Of a DNA stretch of 50,329 bases, positions 8,916-18,010 are shown one piece after another (the stretch's first letter is position 1; the number at the start of each line of letters is the position of its first letter). The translations under genes were made by a program, and so were the position numbers. Origin of the DNA: Syntrophorhabdaceae bacterium (GTDB lineage: Bacteria; Desulfobacterota; Syntrophorhabdia; Syntrophorhabdales; Syntrophorhabdaceae); contig JAOAGQ010000047.1 of NCBI GenBank assembly GCA_026415675.1, positions 1-50,329 of the forward strand. The letters run 5' to 3'. The notes beneath the pieces were generated by a model that searched no databases, was not told the DNA's origin, and saw nothing but the letters and a program-made list of their open reading frames with translations.

Positions 8916-9681
8916 TATCCAGGTAGGTGACCATACCATTGAAAATATAGAGCTTGCAATTTTTGACAAGGATGGAACCATTATCGAGCTATATCATTAC
9001 TGGTCAAAGATGGTTTATTTCCGTGCGCTCTTTATCTGTAAGCGACTTGGATTAGATAATTCTCATATAAAAGGCCTTTCTTATGCAATGGGTGTAGATT
9101 TCGATGAAAAAAAACTGAAACCTGAAGGGCCTGTAGGGTTAAAAAAAAGAGAAATAGTGATGAAGGAGGCAATAAACTATCTTAAAGATTTGGGTTTTAA
9201 TGATACGGAGAATCTGTGTATAGAAGTTTTTAATGAAGTTGATGCTTATTCCCAAAATCATCTTGGAGATTTTATCAAACCGATAGATGGTGCCGTAGAA
9301 CTTTTGAGAAATCTTGCATACTATGGATGTAAGGTTGTCATTGCTACAACAGACATTTCGATTAGGGCAAAAATTGCTATGGAATTTCTTGGATTAGAAA
9401 ACTGTGTACATCTAATTGTAGGAGCTGAAATGGTAAAAAGACAAAAACCTTATTCTGATCAAATTGAATTTGCCCTTAATGTTTTTAATTGTAAAAAAGA
9501 TAATGCGATTATGGTAGGGGATGCTTTAATAGATGTAGAAATGGGTATAAATGCAGGACTAAAAGGCTCTATCGGCCTTTTAACGGGATTTGGCACATAC
9601 GATGAGTTTATTCGCATTACGCCTTATGTAGTGAACGATATATCGCAGATTAAAGTAAAAAAGGTATCTTATGAGAAATAA
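8908..9681 (+). CDS. HAD-family hydrolase (probable sugar-phosphate phosphatase)
   Basis: The 257-residue protein has all four HAD motifs. They are the nucleophile FDKDGT with Asp20 and Asp22, motif II VIATTD near 144, the motif III lysine in KRQKP, and motif IV VGDALIDVE near 205-212. A helical cap lies between motifs I and II. This is phosphoglycolate-phosphatase-like rather than the short KdsC type. In this operon it could remove phosphate from a 2-keto-3-deoxy sugar-acid phosphate before CMP activation, as KdsC does in the Kdo pathway; that is inference from context. It overlaps the upstream gene by 8 bases and the downstream gene by 11. Confidence 0.85.
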   Translation: MVNIQVGDHTIENIELAIFDKDGTIIELYHYWSKMVYFRALFICKRLGLDNSHIKGLSYAMGVDFDEKKLKPEGPVGLKKREIVMKEAINYLKDLGFNDTENLCIEVFNEVDAYSQNHLGDFIKPIDGAVELLRNLAYYGCKVVIATTDISIRAKIAMEFLGLENCVHLIVGAEMVKRQKPYSDQIEFALNVFNCKKDNAIMVGDALIDVEMGINAGLKGSIGLLTGFGTYDEFIRITPYVVNDISQIKVKKVSYEK

Positions 9682-10462
9682 ATTGAAAACAAAATTAAGA
9701 AATAAAAAAATCATATACGGGCCTTGGTGTACTATACCATCTCCTTCGGTGATAGAGATTATAGCTTCAACAGGAGTCGATTTTGTGATTATCGATATGG
9801 AACACGGTTGTCACAATTTTGAAACATTGGAGAACATGATAAGGGCTGCAGAGGTCAATGATTGCGGTAGTCTTGTAAGAGTACCTGCAAACGAAGAGAC
9901 TTCAATCCTAAAAGCTCTTGATCTTGGGGCTTCTGGTGTTATTATCCCGCACATTGAATCAAAAAGAGATGCTGAACTTGCCATTCAATATTCAAAGTAT
10001 AGTCCAATTGGTTCTAGGGGTTTTTCGCCTTTTACAAGAGCGGGTAATTATTCTCTCTATGGAATTAAAGAGCATGCGAAAAAGGAAAATGAAAGAACTT
10101 TACTGATACTTCTTTTGGAAGGAAGAGGGGGTGTCAATAATATTGACGATATCCTCTCGATAAAAAAAATTGATAAAAAGATAGACGGTATATATATAGG
10201 TGCCTATGATTTATCCCAATCACTTGGTCTACCAGGTCAGGTAGATCATGTAGATGTAATTAACACGATGAAAGAATTGATTGAAAAGATAAAGAGAAAG
10301 GGTATCGCAGCAGGTGGTTATGTTGCAAAAGATAAAAAGGACGTAGGATGGATGAAAGAAATGGGGATGCAGATAATTACCCTTTTACCTGACTGCACTA
10401 TTTTATACCATGCCTTTGAAGACCGTTATTTTAATTTTCATGATAAGGAGAAAATGCCATGA
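9671..10462 (+). CDS. HpcH/HpaI-family class II pyruvate aldolase
   Basis: The 263-residue protein matches the usual family length. Residues known to be catalytic in the HpaI family are visible: His45 in DMEHG, Arg70 in LVRVP, the metal ligands Glu150 in LLEGRG and Asp180 in GAYDLS, and the IIPHIES and GSRGFSPFTRAG loops. These enzymes reversibly add pyruvate to an aldehyde and give a 4-hydroxy-2-oxo acid. With a CMP-Kdo-synthetase homologue immediately downstream (4-base ATGA overlap), it is a good candidate for making the ulosonic acid skeleton instead of a KdsA/NeuB-type enzyme, none of which is visible here. The aldehyde acceptor is unknown. Confidence 0.88.
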   Translation: MRNKLKTKLRNKKIIYGPWCTIPSPSVIEIIASTGVDFVIIDMEHGCHNFETLENMIRAAEVNDCGSLVRVPANEETSILKALDLGASGVIIPHIESKRDAELAIQYSKYSPIGSRGFSPFTRAGNYSLYGIKEHAKKENERTLLILLLEGRGGVNNIDDILSIKKIDKKIDGIYIGAYDLSQSLGLPGQVDHVDVINTMKELIEKIKRKGIAAGGYVAKDKKDVGWMKEMGMQIITLLPDCTILYHAFEDRYFNFHDKEKMP

Positions 10463-11202
10463 AGGTAGTCGGTATGATTCCTGCGAGACTTCAATCAAGC
10501 AGGCTCCCGGAAAAAGCCTTAGTAGACATATGTGGTTTACCTATGGTTGTTCATACATGTAAAAGAGCACAGTTAGCAAAAAGCTTAAAAGAGGTTTATC
10601 TCGTTACTGATAGTGAACTGATTAAAAAGGTAGGTGAGTCCCATGGCATTAAAGTGATCATGACAGGAACACATCATAAGACCGGTTCTGACCGTCTCGC
10701 AGAAGCCTGCCGTTACATAGATTGTGATATAGTAGTGAATGTTCAGGGAGACGAACCTCTTGTAAATCCGGATCATATAGATGCGATTGTTAAGCCTCTT
10801 ATTGAAAATTCTGACGTAAAAATTTCTGTGGGGATAACACCATACACAAAAAAAAATAGCCCATCAGATATAAAAGCGGTTCTGGATCTTGAAGGTAATA
10901 TTCTTTATTGCTCGAGAAATGATTTACCAAGTGATGCAAGAACCCCTGTAGATATAATGTGGAAAATGTGTTTTATCGTACCTTTTAGAAAAAATTTTTT
11001 ATTAGAATACGCATCATGGCTTCCTACTCCTCTTGAAACTATAGAGTTTAACGAATATTTGAGGGTACTTGAACATGGGGTGAAGATAAGGGCGGTTAGA
11101 ATAGAAGATGCAAAGATTAGTGTTGATACCCCTGAGGACTTAGAAACGGTTAGGAGCTTAATGAAAGACGATAAAATTAGATACTTATATCAAAAAATAT
11201 AA
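10459..11202 (+). CDS. KdsB-like CMP-sugar-acid synthetase (3-deoxy-manno-octulosonate cytidylyltransferase family)
   Basis: The 247-residue protein matches KdsB in length and motifs. It has MIPARLQSSRLPEKAL at the CTP-binding N terminus, HHKTGSDRLAE (KdsB proteins normally have a GTDR form), VNVQGDEPLV, and a C-terminal TPLETIEFNEYLRVLEHG followed by ISVDTPEDLE. It should couple CTP to a 2-keto-3-deoxy acid and release diphosphate. Because it sits in a glycan operon with two pyruvate aldolases and a phosphatase, its substrate is probably a special ulosonic acid rather than the lipid A-core Kdo. A housekeeping kdsB would be expected elsewhere in the genome. The start overlaps the upstream stop by 4 bases. 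Confidence 0.87.
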   Translation: MKVVGMIPARLQSSRLPEKALVDICGLPMVVHTCKRAQLAKSLKEVYLVTDSELIKKVGESHGIKVIMTGTHHKTGSDRLAEACRYIDCDIVVNVQGDEPLVNPDHIDAIVKPLIENSDVKISVGITPYTKKNSPSDIKAVLDLEGNILYCSRNDLPSDARTPVDIMWKMCFIVPFRKNFLLEYASWLPTPLETIEFNEYLRVLEHGVKIRAVRIEDAKISVDTPEDLETVRSLMKDDKIRYLYQKI

Positions 11203-11218
11203 TAAAGACTATCCGATT

Positions 11219-13069
11219 ATGATTCTTGTTTACAATAAATCCTTTACGCCAAAAAAATTAAAAAAAAGATACAAAGGCAATTATACTTTTTTGTGTTTTA
11301 TAGATGATTATTTTGAGAGAAGAAAATGGGAGGATGGCCTTTCTGAAATATATGTAAAAATAGACATCAAGCACTTGTTAGAGGATAAGAAAACGGAGAT
11401 AAGGGAGAGTTATATCGATTTTTTAGATGGAATTGGAAAAGATTATGATGAGCTCTGGAGTTTATCGCCTATATCAGAACAAAATACTTATGTTTCAAAC
11501 TTATTTTTGGATTGTTGCAGACTCAAAATAATAGATGATTTTCTTGGAAAAGAAAAAGAGCAAGAATTAATAGTGATTGTTGATGATGTCTATCTTTTTG
11601 ATGCAATCATTCTTTTGTTAAACAGAAAAAGAAAAGACGTAAAGAGTATAAAAAAATTTATATTTTATATAGAAAAAATCAAACATCACTTTATTCCTTT
11701 ATATCACACACTCAAATTTATATTAATTTTTTTTCACAACAAGTATCTACAGTTTTTTTCCGGTGTTTCAAAATCCCCTGAAAGTGGTCAGGCCGATGAG
11801 AAATTAAATAACATAGTGCTCCACACATGGATAGATGATGGAGCTTTTTCAAATGACGGTACATACAGAGACAGGTACTTTGGAAGGTTGATAGAATGGT
11901 TTGAAAAAAATAAATATAGGATATTTATTGTTCCATATATATATAACATGAATAAACCTTTAAAGGATGTCTTAAAACTATTAAAAAATTCAAAAATAAA
12001 ATTTCTCATTCCTTTTGAATATTACAGTATATTTGATCTGTTTAAGGGTTTTTTTTGTATGATCAAAGTTTTATCTATTCCCAAAGGCCCTGTTTCTTTT
12101 TTACATATGGATATAGAAAAAATTATCAAAAGAGAAAAGCTGAGAAGAACAGGAGGTTTTCTCCCATTTTTTTTGTATTTAGATTTATTCATGCAATTTA
12201 AAAGAAAAGGTTTAACTTTTGACATAGCAATCGATGTATTTGAAGGAATGATACCTGAAAGGGCCTGGATTTTAGGCATAAAAAGGGCTTACAACAAAAC
12301 ATATACCATAGGGTACCAGCATACTATTTTTTCAAAAGACCTGCTCTGTTATTTTGTATATAAGGGCAATTCTTTAAAGGAAGTTTTGCCAGATAAGATT
12401 ATCTGTACCGGGCCTATGTTGAAAAATCTTTTGATAAGAGAGGGTTTACCGGAAAACCATATTGATGTTGGTTGTGCGTTAAGATATGAATATTTATGGA
12501 ATAAATTAAAACAACAATATGTTGATACACGGTTAACACCAGAAAACAGTAAAAAAAAGATATTAATAAGCCTTCCATTACAACATTCGGGGGCCATTGA
12601 ATTGATATATAAAACGGTAAACATAGCAAAAAAGAAGAAAGATATAAAATTTTTTATAAAACCTCACCCAATGATGAACAAAGATATCATCAAAGAAATG
12701 CTGAAAAATATAAATTGGCCGGATTATGATAATTCTATTGCAGATGGGCCTATGGACAACTGGATCTGGAATATTGACCTTCTTATTTCAACAGCTTCTG
12801 CAGCCATTATGGATGCGTTGGTTGTGGGAAAGCCAATTTTAATTATTGGGAGAGAAGGTGTTTTAGATTTAAACCCCCTTGACTGGATTGAATCGGAATA
12901 TACTATGGTCTATTCTGAACAAAGTGAGATAGAGAAGCGGATAGATAAGCTTCTTTATCTTGATCAAACTGAACTTGAAAAATTAAAACAGTTTGGAATA
13001 GAAATCATGAAAGGTTGTTTTAATGAAATAACAGATGACAATCTAAAGGTGTTTGTTTCACAAACTTAA
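11219..13069 (+). CDS. Putative GT-B-type glycan transferase, family not recognised
   Basis: The protein has 616 residues. The N-terminal half (1 to about 300) shows no motif I can name and is rich in aromatic and lysine residues. The C-terminal half has a glycosyltransferase-B character: ISLPLQHSGA, FFIKPHPMM near residue 475, then LLISTASAAIMDALVVGKP and ILIIGREGV near 520-545. This resembles KpsC/LIC12162-like transferases that use CMP- or nucleotide sugars. It directly follows the CMP-sugar synthetase (16 bases), so it is a reasonable candidate for the transferase that uses that product. No signal peptide or clear transmembrane helix is seen. Function is inferred from the C-terminal half only. 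Confidence 0.55.
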   Translation: MILVYNKSFTPKKLKKRYKGNYTFLCFIDDYFERRKWEDGLSEIYVKIDIKHLLEDKKTEIRESYIDFLDGIGKDYDELWSLSPISEQNTYVSNLFLDCCRLKIIDDFLGKEKEQELIVIVDDVYLFDAIILLLNRKRKDVKSIKKFIFYIEKIKHHFIPLYHTLKFILIFFHNKYLQFFSGVSKSPESGQADEKLNNIVLHTWIDDGAFSNDGTYRDRYFGRLIEWFEKNKYRIFIVPYIYNMNKPLKDVLKLLKNSKIKFLIPFEYYSIFDLFKGFFCMIKVLSIPKGPVSFLHMDIEKIIKREKLRRTGGFLPFFLYLDLFMQFKRKGLTFDIAIDVFEGMIPERAWILGIKRAYNKTYTIGYQHTIFSKDLLCYFVYKGNSLKEVLPDKIICTGPMLKNLLIREGLPENHIDVGCALRYEYLWNKLKQQYVDTRLTPENSKKKILISLPLQHSGAIELIYKTVNIAKKKKDIKFFIKPHPMMNKDIIKEMLKNINWPDYDNSIADGPMDNWIWNIDLLISTASAAIMDALVVGKPILIIGREGVLDLNPLDWIESEYTMVYSEQSEIEKRIDKLLYLDQTELEKLKQFGIEIMKGCFNEITDDNLKVFVSQT

Positions 13070-13089
13070 TGTAAATAATTCGATCAAAT

Positions 13090-13956
13090 ATGCTGATTTT
13101 TAACACTATAAAACAAAAATTATTTGGATTGACCATCCGGATTCTAAATTTTTTTTCACCAGAATTTGCCAGAAAAAGCGCTATAAAACGGGTGACAAAA
13201 AATTATGATATGATGTCTGACCCAGATGAAGAATTTTTCTCAAAAATTTATTTATACTATATCAGGAAAAGAATAAAAGACGTCTTCAATGAAAAAAAAA
13301 TAAACATTTTAGACGCTGGGTGTGGACAGGGGAGATTATCCATTCCATTAGCTAAAGATGGAAATAAAATAACAGGGGTTGACTTTACCAGGGAAGCATT
13401 AAAAAAGGCAAAAGAATATGCCTCAGAAAACAATTTAGATATTGAATTCATTTTAGGGGATATTGGAAAAGACATTAATAAGACTATCAATTCTAAATTC
13501 GATTGTGTAATTTGTACAGAAGTTCTATATATGATAAAAGATTACAAAAAAGTTATAGATGATCTTATAAAAATTCTTCATCCAGGAGGGCTTATATTTA
13601 TTTCTATAAGGCCCAGATTATATTATGTAAAACATAAGTTAATAAATGGAAAAATTAATGAATCATATGATATTCTTTTAAACAAAAGGGTTTTCATCAA
13701 TAATGGTTTTTTAAATTGCAATTCGAAGGAAGAAATAGAAGAGATATTAAAAGAAAAGGGAGTTTTTGATATCGTTTTTAATGGAATAGGCGTTGTAACA
13801 GGTATAAAAGGCGATCCTCAGGCATACTATTCAAATCCTTCAATATTCAATTTAAAAGAACAACAATTATTGTTTGAAATGGAACTATTGCTTGGATCAG
13901 AATTAATTGAACATGGAAGGTATATGCTTTTGAGCGGGATTAAAAAAAACGAGTAA
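13090..13956 (+). CDS. Class I SAM-dependent methyltransferase
   Basis: The 288-residue protein has motif I ILDAGCGQGRLSIPLA near residues 73-88, the acidic motif II GVDFTREAL, and CTEVLYMIKDY plus HPGGLIFISIRP as motifs III-IV. It is UbiE/COQ5-like in fold but the glycan context suggests O- or N-methylation of a sugar. The N-terminal 35 residues are basic and hydrophobic (LTIRILNFFSPEFARKSA) and could be a membrane-surface helix. The gene lies 20 bases after the putative GT-B protein and 10 bases before a DegT aminotransferase. Confidence 0.82.
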   Translation: MLIFNTIKQKLFGLTIRILNFFSPEFARKSAIKRVTKNYDMMSDPDEEFFSKIYLYYIRKRIKDVFNEKKINILDAGCGQGRLSIPLAKDGNKITGVDFTREALKKAKEYASENNLDIEFILGDIGKDINKTINSKFDCVICTEVLYMIKDYKKVIDDLIKILHPGGLIFISIRPRLYYVKHKLINGKINESYDILLNKRVFINNGFLNCNSKEEIEEILKEKGVFDIVFNGIGVVTGIKGDPQAYYSNPSIFNLKEQQLLFEMELLLGSELIEHGRYMLLSGIKKNE

Positions 13957-13966
13957 GTTAAAAATT

Positions 13967-15076
13967 ATGATACCTATATCAAGACCATATACAGATCAAG
14001 AGGAATTGCAGGAAATAGAGAAAGTTCTTAAATCAGGATGGCTGGGGCTGGGATCGGTTGTGCAAGAATTTGAAAAGGAAATAGAAAAATATCTTGGTTC
14101 CGGATATGTGATTGCTGTAAACACAGGAACGTCTGCCTTACACATTGCCCTTGATGCGGCAGGAATCGGGAAGGGAGATGAGGTAATCGTACCTTCCCTT
14201 ACATTCTGTGCAGGCATTGAAGCCATACTCGCTACAGGGGCAACCCCTGTATTCTGTGATATTGAGGTGGATACTTTAAATATAGATATAGATGATGTTG
14301 AAACAAAGATAACTTCTAAAACAAAGGCCATAATGCCGGTACATTACTGTGGTAATCCCTGTGAGATGGACAGGCTCCTTAAACTGGGTAGACAAAAAAA
14401 CATCCTTATTGTAGAAGATGCAGCCCATGCCTTTGGCTCTATATACAAAGGGAAGAAGATAGGTAGCTTCGGGGATATAACCTGTTTCAGTTTTGACCCC
14501 ATAAAAAATATAACCTGTGGTGAAGGAGGAGCCGTTGTTGTTCATAACGATGATCTCGCAGACGTAATAAGAAAAAAAAGAAATCTTGGTATAGATAGAG
14601 AGGCATGGAGTAGATATCATGGAAAAAAACCTTGGTACTATGAAGTCACAGTCATGGGTTACAGATACCATATGAGTAACATAAATGCTGCAATAGGGCT
14701 TGTACAGTTAAAGAGGTTAGAGCAATTTATAAAAAGGAAAAGGGAGATAGTGAAAAGATATAACGAGGCTTTTTCAGGCATAAAAGGGATAGCCCTATTA
14801 AAATGGAATCTCAATGAAATTGCCCCTTTTTCTTATATGATGCGCATAACAAATGGCAAAAGGGACGAATTGATAGATTATCTTGGTGAACATGGAATAG
14901 GAAGTGGCGTCCATTATATCCCTAACCACTTGCAGCCGTTATTTAAATCAGACGCACAATCCCTTCCGATAACTGAATATGTTTGGAAAGAAATCATTAC
15001 CCTACCACTATTCTTCGAGATGAAGGATGAAGAAGCAGATTTTGTTATAGATACAATCTTAAATTTCTTAAAATAA
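13967..15076 (+). CDS. DegT/DnrJ/EryC1-family sugar aminotransferase
   Basis: The 369-residue PLP enzyme has the family opening IPISRPYTDQEELQEI, the PLP-binding region VNTGTSALHIALDAAGIG, the Asp motif VEDAAHAFG and the Schiff-base lysine Lys180 in FDPIKNITCGEGG. Such enzymes transfer an amino group from glutamate to a keto sugar nucleotide. No dedicated dehydratase flanks this copy; the only recognised one is the PglF-like enzyme at 21943-23757, which already has a PglE-like partner. This copy may therefore act on another keto sugar or on the ulosonic-acid precursor. It lies between a methyltransferase (10 bases) and a GT2 (12 bases). Confidence 0.9.
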   Translation: MIPISRPYTDQEELQEIEKVLKSGWLGLGSVVQEFEKEIEKYLGSGYVIAVNTGTSALHIALDAAGIGKGDEVIVPSLTFCAGIEAILATGATPVFCDIEVDTLNIDIDDVETKITSKTKAIMPVHYCGNPCEMDRLLKLGRQKNILIVEDAAHAFGSIYKGKKIGSFGDITCFSFDPIKNITCGEGGAVVVHNDDLADVIRKKRNLGIDREAWSRYHGKKPWYYEVTVMGYRYHMSNINAAIGLVQLKRLEQFIKRKREIVKRYNEAFSGIKGIALLKWNLNEIAPFSYMMRITNGKRDELIDYLGEHGIGSGVHYIPNHLQPLFKSDAQSLPITEYVWKEIITLPLFFEMKDEEADFVIDTILNFLK

Positions 15077-15088
15077 TAGACAATACAG

Positions 15089-15994
15089 ATGCCAGAAGTA
15101 AGCGTAATTATTAACTGTTATAATGGAGAAAAGTACTTAAAAGAAACAATAGAAAGCGTGTATAAACAAACATTTAATGATTGGGAGATTATACTATGGG
15201 ATGATGCATCTACTGATAATACTGAACAGATTGCAAAAAGTTTTGACAATAAATTGAAATATTATAAAGGAGAAAAAGGCAGTTCCCTTGGGCAGGTCAG
15301 GAATTGGGCACTAGAAAAAGCCTCTGGAGATTATATTGCTATATTAGATCAAGACGACATATGGATGCCGGAAAAATTAGAACTCCAATTACCGTTATTC
15401 TATAGAAACCCTTCAGTTGGTTTGGTTTTCAGCGATGCCATAGATTTCTACGAGGAAAAAAACTACTCTGTTAACCATTTTGCGAATCTGGGGTTAAATC
15501 CTCCAAGGGGTTATATATTCAGGTATCTTTTTAGAATTGATAGATATCCTATATCTATGCCTACTGCTGTTTTTCGGAGGAAAGCTTTAGATGGGTTGTC
15601 CGAGTGGTTCGATACTCGTTATAACTATGCGGAAGAGTATGATTTGTTTTTGAGGATAGCATATAGTTGGGAATGCGATTATATAGATAAACCGATGGCT
15701 ATCCACAGAATTCATGAATCAAGCAGCACGTTCTTATTTTATAAAAAAATACCCATGGAACTTGAATCTATTTTAGAAAAAATACAAAAAAATTATCCAT
15801 CGGTTATATATAATTACAAAAAAGAAATCAGAATAAATAAAAGAATCATTAATTTTCAATATGGAAAGGCGTTTTTGAAAGAAGGGAAAATAAATGAAGC
15901 GCGGAGAAGATTTTTTAAAAGTATGCCATATTACAAGTCATTTTATATGCTTATTGCATCTTTTTTGATAAATAAGAATAAGCAAAAAAAGTAA
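15089..15994 (+). CDS. Family 2 glycosyltransferase
   Basis: The 301-residue GT-A enzyme starts VSVIINCYNGEKYLKETIES. It has the DDASTDNT motif and the metal-binding LDQDDIW, where the DxD equivalent is DQDD, and a base-region EEYDLFLRIA. The last ~70 residues (from about 230) are a lysine-rich helical extension without a membrane segment. The same layout is shared with the GT2 at 23763-24692, so the two look like paralogues. It probably adds one sugar to the lipid-linked repeat unit at the cytoplasmic face. Donor and linkage are not predictable. Confidence 0.9.
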   Translation: MPEVSVIINCYNGEKYLKETIESVYKQTFNDWEIILWDDASTDNTEQIAKSFDNKLKYYKGEKGSSLGQVRNWALEKASGDYIAILDQDDIWMPEKLELQLPLFYRNPSVGLVFSDAIDFYEEKNYSVNHFANLGLNPPRGYIFRYLFRIDRYPISMPTAVFRRKALDGLSEWFDTRYNYAEEYDLFLRIAYSWECDYIDKPMAIHRIHESSSTFLFYKKIPMELESILEKIQKNYPSVIYNYKKEIRINKRIINFQYGKAFLKEGKINEARRRFFKSMPYYKSFYMLIASFLINKNKQKK

Positions 15995-16003
15995 AAATAT
16001 AAA

Positions 16004-16831
16004 ATGCCAATCGTAAGTATCATTGTTGGTGCATATAACTGCCAGGATTCTATAAAGAGTTCTTTAGAATCCATAAAAGATCAAACATATAACGACTGGG
16101 AATGTATAATTTGTGATGATGGCTCAAAAGACGGAACATGGAATGCTCTGGAAGAAATTGCAGATAATGATGGAAGGTTTATATTATTAAAAAATAAAAA
16201 TAATCTTGGTCTTGCCGCAACTTTAAATAGGTGTATTGAACACGCAAAAGGTGAATATTTAGCTAGACACGATGCGGATGATGTTTCATTGCCGGAAAGG
16301 ATAGAGAAACAGGTTGCCTTTCTCGATAAGCATCCCGATGTTTCCGTTTTGGGAACGTATGCAGAACTTTACAGCGAGAAAGATGGGGTATGGGGGGTAC
16401 TTAAGAGACCTTTACAACCTAGTATAAAAGACTGGATTATAGGTTCAAGCGTTATCCATGCATCAGTTCTTATGAGAAAAGACGATGTATTGTCTATGGG
16501 GGGATATGATCCGACCGCTATCAGGGTGGAAGACTATGATTTATGGCTGAGGATGGTCGCAAAGGGATATAAAATTATAACAATGCCTGATGTTTTATAC
16601 AGGATTTATGCAGATAAACAAAGTTATAAAAGAAAACAATTCAGATACAGATTAAATGAGGCAAAGGTTAAATTTAATGCTTTAAAAAGATTGAATGCAC
16701 CGTTGTATTTTTATTTTTTTGTATTAAAGCCCATTCTGGTTGGACTTATTCCTTCAAATTTGCTCTTTAAATATCATTCTCTAAAATTCAAAAATAATAT
16801 ATATTCTACAAAAAAAACAGAATGCACATGA
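16004..16831 (+). CDS. Family 2 glycosyltransferase
   Basis: The 275-residue GT-A protein starts VSIIVGAYNCQDSIKSSLES. It contains CDDGSKDGT, the DxD-type ARHDADDVSLPERIEKQ and VEDYDLWLRMV. It lacks the long C-terminal extension of the neighbouring GT2 and ends with a short hydrophobic, aromatic helix (YFYFFVLKPILVGLIP) that may dock it to the membrane. It resembles capsule and O-antigen glycosyltransferases. It starts 9 bases after the previous GT2. The sugar is unknown. Confidence 0.9.
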   Translation: MPIVSIIVGAYNCQDSIKSSLESIKDQTYNDWECIICDDGSKDGTWNALEEIADNDGRFILLKNKNNLGLAATLNRCIEHAKGEYLARHDADDVSLPERIEKQVAFLDKHPDVSVLGTYAELYSEKDGVWGVLKRPLQPSIKDWIIGSSVIHASVLMRKDDVLSMGGYDPTAIRVEDYDLWLRMVAKGYKIITMPDVLYRIYADKQSYKRKQFRYRLNEAKVKFNALKRLNAPLYFYFFVLKPILVGLIPSNLLFKYHSLKFKNNIYSTKKTECT

Positions 16832-16868
16832 TGTTATAAAATTAAATTATAGCAGGGAACATATTATA

Positions 16869-18005
16869 TTGAAAAAAATATGTTTTGTAACCGCCATACC
16901 CATGACGGTTGAGGCATTTCTTGTTGATTATATATATGAATTATCTAAAGTTTATGATGTTACGGTAGTTACAAACACATATGATAGGGGTTTTTTAGAG
17001 TGTTACCGCCTTAACTGCAAAGTGATACCAGTCCCTATTGAAAGGAAGATATCTCTTGTAAAAGATATGACCGCTTTTTTAAAACTTTTTTCGATCTTCA
17101 GGACCGAAAGGTTTAATTCAGTCCACTCCGTGACTCCAAAGGCAGGGCTTCTTTCCATGGGGGCATCATTTCTTGCGAGGATACCCATAAGGATTCATAC
17201 ATTTACAGGACAGGTCTGGGCGACAAAAAAAGGTATAAAGAGATTACTCCTCAAAAATATAGACAGGGTTACGGCTTTTTTTGCGACCCATATCCTTGTG
17301 GACAGTTATTCTCAGAGGGAATTCATTATAAAAGAAAAGATAGTGGCCTCTGAAAAGGCAGACATTATAGGTTCTGGTTCCATATGCGGCGTTGATATGA
17401 GACGGTACTCCTTTGACAGTAATATAAGAGAAGAAATGAGAGAAAAACTGGGGATAAAAAGGCATGACTTTGTTTTTATCTTTATCGGAAGATTAAACAG
17501 GGAAAAAGGGGTTTTAGACTTAATAAAGGCTTTTTCTATAATTTCTCAAAAATGTAAAGATGTACATTTAGTCATTGTTGGACCCGATGAAGAGCGAATA
17601 AAGGATAAAATTGTGAAAATGGGACAACATACCGGGAAAAGAATCCATTTCGAAGGCCCAACAAGAGAGCCCGAGAAATATTTATGTGCCTCCGACTGTC
17701 TATGCCTTCCAAGCTACAGGGAAGGATTTGGGCTTGTAATCATTGAGGCGGCCTCAATTGGAATTCCTGCTATAGGAAGTAGAATATATGGAATAACAGA
17801 TGCAATAGAGGAAGGCGTAACAGGACTACTTCACACTCCTGGAAACGTAGAAGAACTTGCCATACAGATGGAATGGATGATAGAAAACAAAAGCGAAAGA
17901 AAACTCATGGGAGAAAGGGCAAGAAAAAGGGCATATGAACTTTTTTCAAAGCAAAGGATGGTAGAGGGCTTTACACGTTTTTATTCTGAGGTGATTGGGG
18001 TATAG
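16869..18005 (+). CDS. Family 4 glycosyltransferase (PglA-like position)
   Basis: The 378-residue GT-B enzyme is read from TTG; no ATG lies close by and the next residues, KKICFVTAIPMTVEAFL, fit the family start. The C-terminal donor domain has FIFIGRLNREKGVLDLI near 200-215 and the E-x7-E motif in REGFGLVIIEAASIGIPA, followed by ITDAIEEGVTGLL. It is directly upstream of a PglC-like initiating transferase, as pglA is in Campylobacter, so it could add the second sugar onto a bacillosamine-type base. That role rests on gene order and family. A 37-base gap before it may mark a sub-operon boundary, but no promoter is seen. Confidence 0.88.
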   Translation: MKKICFVTAIPMTVEAFLVDYIYELSKVYDVTVVTNTYDRGFLECYRLNCKVIPVPIERKISLVKDMTAFLKLFSIFRTERFNSVHSVTPKAGLLSMGASFLARIPIRIHTFTGQVWATKKGIKRLLLKNIDRVTAFFATHILVDSYSQREFIIKEKIVASEKADIIGSGSICGVDMRRYSFDSNIREEMREKLGIKRHDFVFIFIGRLNREKGVLDLIKAFSIISQKCKDVHLVIVGPDEERIKDKIVKMGQHTGKRIHFEGPTREPEKYLCASDCLCLPSYREGFGLVIIEAASIGIPAIGSRIYGITDAIEEGVTGLLHTPGNVEELAIQMEWMIENKSERKLMGERARKRAYELFSKQRMVEGFTRFYSEVIGV

Positions 18006-18010
18006 ACGAA

